Made by a program: the position numbers and the translations under genes
The notes under the pieces: generated by a model
Database searches by the model: none
Seen by the model: the letters and a program-made list of their open reading frames with translations, nothing else
Told to the model about the DNA's origin: nothing
In this document: positions 54,127 to 64,000 of the stretch, one piece after another
How the letters are laid out: every line of letters begins with the position of its first letter
Numbering within the stretch: position 1 is the stretch's first letter
Assembly: GCA_024811115.1 (NCBI GenBank)
Contig: JAKOGH010000639.1
Coordinates: 124,001-188,000, forward strand
Source: Terana coerulea
Taxonomy: Eukaryota > Basidiomycota > Agaricomycetes > Polyporales > Phanerochaetaceae
Length of the DNA stretch: 64,000 bases
Reading direction: 5' to 3'

Positions 54127-56160
54127 GTTTTGGTGCGGGTCCTAGGTCGACTTCGTGGTCGATACCGGTCTTGAGGGCGGCGACGGAGGGCGGGATAACA
54201 ACGAGCAGACAAGAAGCAACGGCGCCCTTGAGGCAAGCCTCGGCACCGACAACCTTGCCCCAGCCGCTGCCAGCACAGGCGCGGGCGTCTAAATACCAAG
54301 GAAGCACACCGAGTTGCTTAATTTGGTAGGTGTAAAGATGGGTCGGACGGTCAACGAAAGCGTTCCCACTCGCATAGTCAGATGATGTCTAAAGCGTAAT
54401 CTTGTCATTATCTGGTCATAAGAAAGTATTCTCGACCTTGTGATCAGTATTTTCGGGAGAATCAACCGTTGGAAGATGGAAACTTTAGAGAGAGGAGCTT
54501 CGCCTCAGTCGAAACGACCGGAAGGTGCACATCCCTGCAGCTCTGGCAAGAAGATGTGACAAGCCGGAAGCGAGTGAAAAGATATCTTCTACAGATTCCG
54601 TGTAGCTTCTGATACAATTAACCCGGCGTTCTCTGTGGGCCTGGTGAGCACTGGCGTTGTCTGGGAAGTGCACGCGTTGCGGTACGCTGGTCGGGATCAT
54701 GTACAACTTACAAGCGAACCAATAAAACACCCTGGATGGCTGAGCAGTAATCAATATGAGGGCACAGATAGGAGCGACAAGCCCGTAAGGTTTTCATCTC
54801 TTTGTGGACAAGAGATGGGGTGGCGCAAAGCTATGTCCAAAGCTTCGCACATTGAACGCTGTTCACACAACACACGGAACCGGCTCTTAGCCCTTGGCCC
54901 ATGTACCAAGAAGGCTCGCAAGGAGGAAGTATCGTTCCTCCCACCAGAAACATAGAGGAGTCTGGATATAGCTCGACACAACTCGATGGCGGCGTTGCCT
55001 GTCAAGCCAACCAGCAGTACGTCAACTCGACGATCGCAAGAGTAGGTTACGGCACGCCTTACCAGAAGACTGGAGAGAGCTATCTCTGAGCCAAATTCCC
55101 CATGGCACGGATAAATTGGGCGTCTTGGCGTTGTATCGTGACAGAAGCAGCCCACCCCGGGTTTTCCACTGCAAGCAAGGATATAGGCTATTCAGATCCA
55201 TCAAGGGCTAGGACAATCTTGGAGCGGGTCTGACCAGGCGCACCTTAGCGACTGAACTGAGTACCCCATAAAGCTAGCGTGCGTGATAGATGTCTGAATC
55301 ACACCGCTGCGTTGATTTCCGACCGATGGGCGTGTGGGTATGTGTACGATGCATACTCCCGCGAAGATACCAAAGAGTTGCCGAGCATCATCCGCCAGCT
55401 TCCTTGGAGTCCGCCGGGGATGTCGCTTTCTCACCACAGAAAATAACTGCCTCCCAGTTGCGGGCGGACTGTACCCGAGGCAAACCTTCAGAATTGGTAA
55501 AGTGCCTCAGTTAGCACTGCCTGGTCCACATTTCGAATGTGTCACGGAACGTAGCGAAGCAAAGCTACTCACATCTTTCATGAGCAGCTTACGCGCGACT
55601 CATCGCGCCATCTCATATTAGCTGAGATTCTTGGTCTTTATCTGGAGAACGATGTCATAATTGCAAAGTCCTCCGAGATAGTAATACCGACTTGCAATAC
55701 TGGCAATGAAATCAGATCAATGTTTGTATAACAGATTCACCGAAGATCAAATATTACAATTTACGGTGGTTATGGTTGTCTTCATGCCATAATTTCCTGT
55801 GTTCGAGCATATGGTGGTCTCCAGGCAGACTCGCTTTGGAGGGTCGACATTGAGACAACGTCATTGGCTAGAAAGAAACACCGTGGCTACCAAAACAGGC
55901 AGCCCCAGTCTGTCACGCACGTGACCGCTTGCTACGCTGTCACCCTGTCACTGCCGACGGATTCTCGATTCTCTGTGCGGAACAGCCAACTTGACGCGGG
56001 CAGGCCAAAAAGTTTCACGTCGCGGTGAACCACACAAGCCCACGTGCGGGTAGAAAGACGACAAAATAGAGGTGTAGCAGAGGCATGAGGTACGTTGCAG
56101 TAGCTCTGCTTACCGGCAAGTACGAATGTCTGACCACCGTACATCCGTCGTAGCTGACTT
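54127..56160. other. Two-kilobase intergenic region
   Basis: No frame longer than about 135 codons and no domain is visible. The left end is the GRASP promoter and the right end the PPR-gene promoter. An inverted CCAAT (ATTGG) lies near 55864. I see no repeat with clear ends. Confidence 0.35.
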
Positions 56161-58744
56161 ATGTTCATTTGTCGGCACCATTTGCTACGACTGAACGTAA
56201 CGAAACGAGCATTATCCATCCCAGCGGGAAGAAGACTAATTGAGCAAAGACAAACCGCAGCGCAACACCTGGCTCATGTGCGCTGCGCTTCGCGAGCAGC
56301 ACCAGATGGCCCGGCATCCGTGGAGGAAGAGGGTGTCGCTGGCAATAGCAAGTCCGCCACTGCCGAGCCACCTCCCCCGCTGGCAGTCGAACCGGCTGCA
56401 TCGTCATCCACGTCTTACCAGGCCGCAGGGTCGACGGCGAGCCTCCACTTGGATGAAGCTGGACCCATTGCCCTCCATGCCCTTAACCCGGCCGTCCTTC
56501 CGAACATGACCCCGCGCGCCGTGAAGAGTGCCCTCGGCCGCATTCCATTCGAAGACCCCCGTCTGGACAGAGTGGTGCGACGAATACTCAGAGGGTATCA
56601 GGGGCAGGGCGCCGAGGACCGCGAGGATGTGCTGTGGTATGTGCTCGAGCTCATTTGTCACGGAAGGGAGACGGCACTTCGATTGCGGACAGTCTACGGC
56701 CTCCTTGCCGCTTTGTCTAAACGCACCGGCTTGTCTCACATGTCGCCTACGCAAGCAGCGGATGTTATTCATCACACGGCTATCCAAGGAGCCGACAACC
56801 TTGAACCCGTGCTAGAAGCTAGAATCTATGCTATGCTCACCCCCATTGTCCTGGCCTCGCTTTCTCAAGAGCTCGTCGATGCTGAGCAAGGTCCTAGTGG
56901 TGTCGCCGAACACGTTACGTGGAGCGTATTCACGGCTGTCCGTCGACTTATCCTCATGGAGAACCATAAGGCCGTTATGCCGATATTCCAGGACCTCATC
57001 GTCAGTCGCGTTCTTTCGGAGAGCACGATGCAGGGCCTGCCCGCGGATAGCTTTCCTCATATCGTTCTGACTGTACTCCTTCAATGCTGCATGATGTGGC
57101 GCTGGCATAAGCGAGCTTGCTCTATTCTAGCCGAAACGCCGGACTGGGACAAGGCTAGCTCTCTTGCCTTCAACCGCGCTGTTCCGGCAGTCATCAAAGC
57201 CGCCTTACATCTTGAAGAGGATACCAACCCCGACGAGGTCGCCGCTCTCATGGTGCGCGTCATTAATAACCCTACGACGGGCTATCTTCATCACGGCAAC
57301 GTCGTCAGTTTCTACCATCTCATGCGCAAGCACGACCGCGCCGACCTCGCTGAAGCGTTCTATAGAGTCACGAGGTCGCCCAAGGTGCTCGCCGAACAAC
57401 GCTACCCACCACCAGGGGAAAGGAGCTTCATGTGGCTCTTAAGAACGGCTACGGAAGCGAATAATATTCACATCAAGCGATTGCTTGTCAAGGATGCCGT
57501 CGACGACCTCCGCGGAGTGCCGCTACTAGGCCGCTCGCGGATTCTTACGGAGGCGGCCGATAGTGGGTTTCTACAGTACACTCCGCACACTATGGGAACG
57601 ATGGAGGGAGGAGCCTCTGGTCGCTGGGCAGAGTGGCGTTGTGCGAAAAGTCATTGGCCTGGTGCTTAATCGAATTGCCTCTTACGAACACCGAATACAA
57701 CTCCCCCCCGCCCAGCGCCCTGATACGGAGGAGCACAGCCAGTCCGACGATGACCGTGGCCTGTTGGACGCGGAAATAAATGGATCTCCTTCTCAGTCGG
57801 ATCGCGATGTCGCCGAGGACGTCATTCCCAGCGGTGAGCTCACGAAGCTGGACCCCCACACTTCCCCGGACTCAGACGAGGTTCTGGAAGAGGAGTGGGA
57901 TACTCGGCCTATTGAAGAGCGTATTGCGGACAGCCGAGCATTCGCCGACACGGTCGTGCAGACATTCAGGCGATTCCACGAACCACTTGTCGATGCACCT
58001 CACAAGACCCTGAATGCGCTAGCACGGCTCTACATCATGATGGGAAAGCTCCAAGAAGGCTTTGATGTATTGAGGATTATTATTCGACGTGAAGACCTAC
58101 CGGACCTGCACGATGTGAACGTCGCGCTCTCAGCGCTGTCGGGGTACAATCCCAGGGCTGCGACGCGGATGATCGAGCGGATGATCGGTCTGGGTATCAT
58201 GCCCAACGAGGTCTCGTTCGGGACCGTCATCCACGACGCACTCGTGCACCGCGAAATGGACCTCGTTTCGTCCCTCATCACCCGAGCCCGTCAGCTGGGC
58301 GTGAACGCGTTCGACTACAAGATGATCGGTACCTTCATCCGGACGTGCATCGACACGCCGTACGACGAGGACGACCCGCACGGGGCGCAGCTGGAGAACG
58401 TCAAGGCCCTCGTCAACATCCTCATCGACGCCCGCCAGCCGCCCGCCCCGAGCATCGCGATCGACTGTGTGCACGTCGCGCTCCGAGGCAACGACCCCGT
58501 GATGGCGTACCAGTTCTGGAAGCTGCTCGTCAAGAACAAGGTCGAGTACCGCGACTTCAAGCAGGCCGCGGTTCGGGCCCGTATTGCGCGCAACATCCGG
58601 CGGCACGGTGCGGCCGGCGCGCTGGACGAGCGCAGAGCACGCGGGATGCTCTACGACCTCGGCGAGAACCCGTCGTTGGAGAGCGGCGCCACACCTGAGG
58701 ACCGCGCGGATGCAGCGGCGGCGGACGACGACGACGATGCGTAG
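56161..58744 (+). CDS. PPR-like mitochondrial protein
   Basis: The N-terminus (MFICRHHLLRLNVTKRALSIPAGRRL) is basic and lacks acids, typical of a mitochondrial presequence. A Pro/Ser-rich spacer follows, then a long all-helical body. The C-terminal part has PPR-like 35-residue units such as TLNALARLYIMMGKLQEGFD, AATRMIERMIGLGIMPNEVS, and FGTVIHDALVHREMDLVSSL. Members bind organelle RNA and govern processing or translation. There is no intron. The frame must shift once in the T-run 57568-57570 (one extra T), giving 2583 nt, 860 residues. The tail is acidic (AAADDDDDA) and ends in TAG at 58742-58744. GC content rises strongly after about 58100. The RNA target is unknown. Confidence 0.75.
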
Positions 58745-59488
58745 ACGGCGGCCCTTGCGACAGGCACCGAGCCTTCTGAGGCGCATGCACGGGGCAGGAC
58801 GCAGCGGCTTGCCGGTGCAGCGTCACGGTCATGGGACACGCCAGCGACGCTCTGCGTCCCCTCGCCGCCGGTTGATCAAATTCGGGAGCAAAGCGAGGCG
58901 ACGGTGGTCAAGGCCCTCGGCTCACGTGGGTGTCGGTGCGCAGAGGTGGATGTGACATAGGCTGGTTAGGGCCGGAGTAGGAGGCAGATGTGCAGTAGCT
59001 ACTGGAAGCGGCAAGGAATCGAATTCACCATTCACATTTGTTTGAGTTTGCCTCCGAGGGCCCTGGTTCTGGCAGGCTGTGCCCGTGGGGGTGGTAAGTG
59101 GTCTGCCTCCGGGATTGCACCGCGTGGATTGGGCCGGCGGCCAAGGCAGTCGACTCGTGACGGCAGCGAGGGTCAGAAGAGTGTGAATGTTCGGCGGAGG
59201 CCATGCGCAAGATATTATATTATATTTTCTGGCGAGGAAGGGCAGACAAGCAAAGAACAAACAGAGCTGATCCGTCAAAACTCGTCCTCTTCTTTAACCT
59301 CGACCGTACCCCGCACTACCCCGCATTTCGCTGTTCCCCCACCTGCGGCTGCTGCTCGTCGTGCCCGCCGTCGAGGACGCCCCTTCCCGCAATCCGCACC
59401 CGCACATCAGCCGGCTTCCAAACACGGGCGGTCCTTCCCTCGCCTGCGCCTGCCGTCCACTCTCCCACAACCCCCATCGCCCCCTCCC
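58745..59488. other. Promoter and leader region of the Zn(II)2Cys6 gene
   Basis: No gene is supportable in these 744 bp. An AT-rich TATTATATTATATT motif lies at about 59213-59228, roughly 265 bp before the start codon. A long pyrimidine-rich C/T tract runs from about 59285 to 59488, as is common in leaders of highly expressed fungal genes. Confidence 0.45.
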
Positions 59489-62444
59489 ATGGCTCCGTCT
59501 CGTGCTAAAAAAGAGTCGGCCTCTCCCACCCCGCCTTCCGACGACGCACAACCCAAAGATGCGTCCGAAAACAGCAAAATCAAGAGAAAGTTAGTATTCC
59601 TTCCCCGAGATTACACCGTTCGTTTCAGCCCTCCTCTGCCTCTTCGCCTTGCCTGTCCTCTTCCCTCTTGCTCTCTCTCAAAACCCTACCCAACCTTTCG
59701 ACCACCCGCTAGCCACCATTTCTTCCTTTCTCCAGCTGCGTTTCCACACCCAGGCCGCAATTTCCATGTCTATGCGTTCCACTCGCTCTGCAGAGAATAG
59801 AGCTAACCTTGATCCTTTGCAAACCAGGCGGCAATCCCAGAGTTCGTGCCTCCCGCTCTCCAGACCCTCCGCCCACGGGCTGACCACGTTACCACAGGCT
59901 GCGACGCCTGTCGCGCTCGCAAGGTGAGGTGTGCCAGGGAAAACCCGGAAGACCCCAAGCAGTCCTGCAAGCACTGCATCGCGCTCGGCATACCATGCAC
60001 GTATGACTACCAGCCCAAGAAGAGAGGGCCGCCGAACCTGTGGGTTCCTCCTTCTCACATTTCGTGCGACACTGGAGCATTTTCTTGCAGCTACCTGCGG
60101 CGACTGCAGGAAGCGCAGGCGGCCGCCGCGGCCCAGCATCAAGAGAATGGCGTGAACGGCGACATCCTCCAGTCACCAGTGACGCAGAAGAGCGTCAGTC
60201 CGTCACAGACAGCAATGTCGACCAGCCCACAGGTGCCGTCGCCGTTCCTGGAACCTGCGCTGAACAGCGTGCCCCCGCCGATGCATGCCTCTCTCCCGCC
60301 ATCACGCTACCCCATCGCGGCGGACGGCTTCCACTCTCAGTTCCCCAGCATGTCCTCCATGTCCCCCTCGTCCTTTGGCGGCCGCGTCGACACAAACGGC
60401 GTGTCCTCGCGTTCGCCACCACGCGACGAGCCCTATCCGACTCATCAAGAGCAGTTCAGCACGTACCCCCTCTTCAACTGGTCGTACAAGCAGCACCAAC
60501 AGCTCTCTATACCCTCTCCGACTGCTATACCCCCACTCTCTTATTATTACCGGCCACACCGGCTGGAAGACATCGCGCCGCGCGACACGATGCTGCTCAT
60601 CATCGCGCTCTTCTTCGACTTTGTGTACCCGTTGACGCCGTGCGTGCACAAACCTTCCTTTATGGCTGATGTGCACTCCCGGCGCGAGGAGCGAGATCCG
60701 CTGTTCTTTGCCCTCGTCATGTCGACCGTGGCATCGACGCTTGTGCAGGTTCCCAGGTCGTACCTGCCGATGGAACGGCACGCGGTGCGCAAACTGGCGC
60801 AAACCTGCCACGAAGCCAGTCGCCACATTTCCGTGGCATCCTACGACCCTCCCACGTCCATGCACGTCGTCATCCGATACTTGTGAGTCTCGGCGTTGCC
60901 CACACTCCATTCAGTCTCACTGAGCTTCCATCATTTCATACAATAGTGATTGTGTGTACCATTTCTGCGAGGGCCATGACGCTACCCAACACGCGGCCTT
61001 TGGTGAAGCGGCGCACATCGCCGTCACGCTTCGGATGCACGAAGAGTCTTCCTACGAAGGCCTGGACCTTATTGAGTGTGAGGTGCGGCGGCGGACCTTC
61101 TGGTTGCTGTTTGGTGGTGAGCATGCCTCTAAACTTCACAATCAGCCCAAGGTGGCTAACGCAAAGGTTAATTTGCGCAGCGGACAAGTCCATGTCAATC
61201 TTGCTCGGGCGACCGATTTGTTTACGCGACGAGGACACCACGTGCAACTTCCCGCGCGAGCTGGACGACGAATAGTGAGTGCCCTCGACCCCAATCGGAC
61301 ACCGCCGAGATTTAACCATGCTATATCCGCACTTTCGTGTCGGTGCGACTTCCACAGCATCACGCCAAGCGCATATCTCCCACAGCCGCACGGTAAAACG
61401 GCTCTCGTTTCCGGCCTGAACTACACCTCCCGGATATTCGCGCTGCTGGGCGAGATCCTCGTCCGGATCCGTGTCGATAAACGCTCGCCGCCACAAGGGC
61501 AATTCCTGACCGCCCGGTTGGAAGAGGTCCAGGCACTGCATTCGCGGATCGTTGCCGCGCTGGCGCACGCGCCGGAGCCGCTCCGCCTCAAGCCGTCGCA
61601 TGGGCCCAGCATCACCCCCGACTACGGCGGCGCGGGCTTCAGGCAGGCGACGTTCGCCGAGGTCAAGGACTTTTTCGACAACCCGAACGCCTCGCGTGCG
61701 AACGCGCTCAACCCGTTCCTCGTGATGCAGGCCAACCTTTACGTGACCCAGGTGCGCCCGGCCCCGCATCGTTCTGCGCGAACGTTCCGCGTTGCTGACT
61801 GTGCCCCCGCCGTGCCTGTAGCAACTGGTGCGGTTTGTGATTGAGCAGTACCGTGACGAGCTGGTGACCGCGCTGCAAGGCGGCCTCGACGAGTCACGCG
61901 TCGCGGAGGAACGAGAAGCGGTCGCAAGTGACTTGCTCAACATCCTGCACAGGTGAGAAGCCGGCCCTCGGTGCCTATTTGCGCGACTGAATTGGCGACC
62001 GCTTCCAGCATACCCATTCAGTCCATCGCAACGAACGGACCTTCGTTGGTGAGCACAAGGCCCCGCTCGGAGATGCGTGGAAGCCCTAAAGGCTGATGTC
62101 CTGCGCAGGTTCACAAGGTCCGTTTCGTGGCTTCTACGCTCCTCGACGCCGTGCGCAAGGCGGAGACCGCGCCCGCTTCAGCCGCGCGCGCCCACGCGTA
62201 CCTCTGTGAGTTCTCCCGGAAACTCTCTTTGAGCGTGATCGCCATGACGCTAACACGCCCCCGTGGTTCATCAGGGGACTTCTTGTCCATCCTGTCTGAG
62301 ATTGAGAGGAATTATCTGTGAGTGGCTGCGTCGGACTCGGAGAATTGAGAAGCAGGCGTGCTGACCGCCCGCCCATACAGATTGGACGACGAACGCGACG
62401 GGGCGTCGAGCGCCGACGGGATGCCTCTCGTCGGAAGCTCCTGA
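59489..62444 (+). CDS. Zn(II)2Cys6 fungal transcription factor
   Basis: The DNA-binding cluster is CDACRARKVRC, then CKHCIALGIPC, with spacing C-x2-C-x6-C-x11-C-x2-C-x6-C. A basic linker (YQPKKRGPP) and a short helical stretch follow. The middle holds the fungal transcription-factor domain: HRLEDIAPRDTMLLIIALFF, FGEAAHIAVTLRMHEE, EVRRRTFWLLFGG, then LLGRPICLRDEDTTCNFP. Exon 1 (59489-59589) is separated by a 238-nt intron from the cluster exon (59828-60039); later exons are 60091-60882, 60947-61116, 61181-61274, 61358 onward. The final exon ends GMPLVGSS with TGA at 62442-62444. The first intron is much longer than the 51-64 nt of the others. No slip is needed. Target genes are unknown; no metabolic cluster lies next to it. 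Confidence 0.9.
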
Positions 62445-62915
62445 GCTTCAACCTTGCTGGACCATATGACAGACAGTGGCCTTGCCTATGAACTCTCTTT
62501 GCACGCTCATGTTGTCTTGCTGGTCTGGGCATGCACCCGCCTCTGTGTTGTAACCGTGACTTGCCAGGAGTTCTGCTTGGCTTTATGTATTTTATCCCGT
62601 TACAGTGCTATCTACTGCTCTATCTCGCTTTTTAATCTTACTATATTGTGTACGATCCCAACCTAGGTCGAGTGTAAACGAATACTACTGTACTATTGTC
62701 GTTGCCATCATTACCTTTTCCCTTCATGAGTGCCGGCGGGTCTGGTCTGGGCTGTCTGAGAACTGCAGGCTGGGGGCGCCACTGCCGGCAACTTGCGTGA
62801 TTGGCTGGTGGTGTTCCCAAAGAGGCGTGTACGCGGTTTGCTTGAGTTCACGCGCAGCGTTTGAAGACTCCTCCGCCAGAACCGCCTTGTATCTTCTTTC
62901 TATACCAAGCAGCAA
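62445..62915. other. Intergenic region before AOS1
   Basis: This 471-bp gap holds no gene. It contains an inverted CCAAT box (ATTGG) near 62800, about 115 bp before the AOS1 start, and a TATACC motif close to the start. Confidence 0.4.
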
Positions 62916-64000
62916 ATGGAGAGCACGGACCTTGGGTCGAAGAGCGTACCGCTGCAGATAACAGAAGGTGAACCCAGAATATTCTCCCAGCCTCTGCCAG
63001 CATTCCCAGGCGGTGCGGTAGCAGTACTGCTCGTCTCGCTTGTTCTTGTGATCTTGAACTGTGCTTACACGTGTCCTGGGTTGCAGATGAGGCGGCCGTG
63101 TACGACAGGCAAATCCGGTTGTGGGGGCTTGAGGCTCAGCAAAGGTGCGTACTGCATACGAGTCCGGCGGGATGCAGGCGCACGCATAGGCCCCGGGCCT
63201 CCCCGTTTCTGCTGCATCAGAAAGCGGGGCGGCCTGGGCGGTGGGCGATGCGTGCCTCTGCATCTTGGTGCGGGCGGGCTCGTTGATTGGCCGACCTGAT
63301 GCGGCGCGCGCAGAATGCGGAACGCGACGATCCTGGTGCTGAGGCTCCAGGGCGTCGCGACCGAGACGATCAAGAACATCGTCCTCGCGGGCATCGGCAA
63401 GCTCCTCGTTGTGGACAGCGACGCCGTCGCTGCGGAAGACCTGGATGCGGGCTTCTTTTCAGGGACGAAGACGTCGGGAAAAAGGTGTGTGTGCAGCCTC
63501 GACTTCAGTGCGCGACGGCTCGGACCTTGACGAGCGGGAGAGCGCAGCTCTCCGCTGTACCGCCTTACCCGCGGGGCTCTTGGAGCTATCGGTGATTAGG
63601 CCGAGTGCCACAACGCCCTCGAGTTCCTAGTGCGGATGGCAGTGTTCCGACGTTTAGGCAGGATTGGTGTCATTTCTCCGTGGTAGCACCACCGAACATC
63701 CGTGCGGGGGCTACACCTGATCGTGTCGTGGCAGTGTCATCACTGTCGTGGTGCTCGAAACTGCTTTATCTGAATTGTTGTTTCACAGAGAGTGGATGTG
63801 GCGAAAGCACACATCCAGAGCCTCAATCCGCTGGTGACGGTGGAAACCTTCCACGATACTGCTCTGCTCCAAGGTGAGCCATTCGACCAGTTGGTGCAAG
63901 GAGTGGATCTCGTTTGCGCTACCGACTGGGATCGCGAAAACTTGGTGAGACATTTTATTGTTCGTTTACCCAAACTCAGATACTCATTCAGTCTTTTGCA
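62916..64000 (+). CDS. AOS1: SUMO-activating enzyme subunit 1 (Aos1/SAE1), 3' end outside the window
   Basis: Aos1 pairs with Uba2 to adenylate SUMO. After MESTDLGSKSVPLQITE, the exon junctions give DEAAVYDRQIRLWGLEAQQR, then MRNATILVL, GVATETIKNIVLAGIGKLLV, RVDVAKAHIQSLNPLV, and VCATDWDRENL, all standard for the family. Exons are 62916-62967, 63087-63144, 63314-63484 and 63789-63944; a last piece begins near 63992. The Gly-rich ATP site of Aos1 is only partial, as in the family. One base is missing in the T-run 63456-63459 (FFFRDEDVGKK). Introns of 118, 169 and 304 nt are longer than elsewhere in the window. Confidence 0.9.

Noticed and set aside
57590..58786. Minus-strand frames under the PPR gene
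   Set aside because: They are antisense shadows in GC-rich coding DNA.

Overview
The window looks like nuclear DNA from an agaricomycete basidiomycete (mushroom or polypore type). The genes are dense, on both strands, and cut by many introns of about 47-60 nt with GTRNGT donors. The families present are fungal or basidiomycete: DUF6534 seven-helix proteins, F-box proteins of the type expanded in mushrooms, a MATH-BTB adaptor, a Zn(II)2Cys6 regulator, mitoribosomal mL58 and a SAP-type conserved protein. No tRNA, rRNA or CRISPR was seen.

Layout. 1-2177: 3' part of a Ser/Pro-rich protein. 2371-10148 (-): PRP8, the spliceosome core. 10313-12247 (+): a SET-domain region running straight into the tRNA deaminase subunit TAD3. 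12425-12973 (-): mL58. 13173-15473 (+): SAP protein. 16491-18241 (+): ALG7. 18499-27843: an accessory block with two intact DUF6534 genes, a DUF6534 relic, an FAD monooxygenase, a foldback element and one unrecognised gene. 27844-30900: about 3 kb with no supportable gene. 30977-32689 (+): F-box gene. 32871-36196 (-): two tandem SDR paralogues, the second split by a 466-bp transposon-like element. 37134-38729 (-): F-box/LRR gene. 38790-41779: gene-poor. 41780-44559 (-): two tandem NmrA-like genes. 45180-49493 (+): SART3/Prp24-type U4/U6 recycling factor. 49628-52164 (+): MATH-BTB. 52521-54126 (-): GRASP. 56161-58744 (+): PPR-like mitochondrial protein. 59489-62444 (+): Zn(II)2Cys6 regulator. 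62916-end (+): SUMO E1 subunit AOS1, cut by the window edge.

Most genes are independent housekeeping units: splicing (PRP8, SART3), tRNA wobble editing (TAD3), N-glycan start (ALG7), Golgi (GRASP), sumoylation (AOS1) and mitochondrial translation (mL58, perhaps the PPR protein). The accessory stretches at 18.5-28 kb and 32.8-44.6 kb carry tandem duplicates, relics and TIR elements, as expected for fast-turnover regions.

A striking property is that many genes need a single-base shift to read through conserved protein sequence. I count about fourteen such places, including two in PRP8, and five lie in homopolymers or a dinucleotide run. When the slips are allowed for, the exon sums of PRP8, the SAP gene, the first F-box gene and the PPR gene become exact multiples of three. 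I read this mainly as residual assembly error, not biology.
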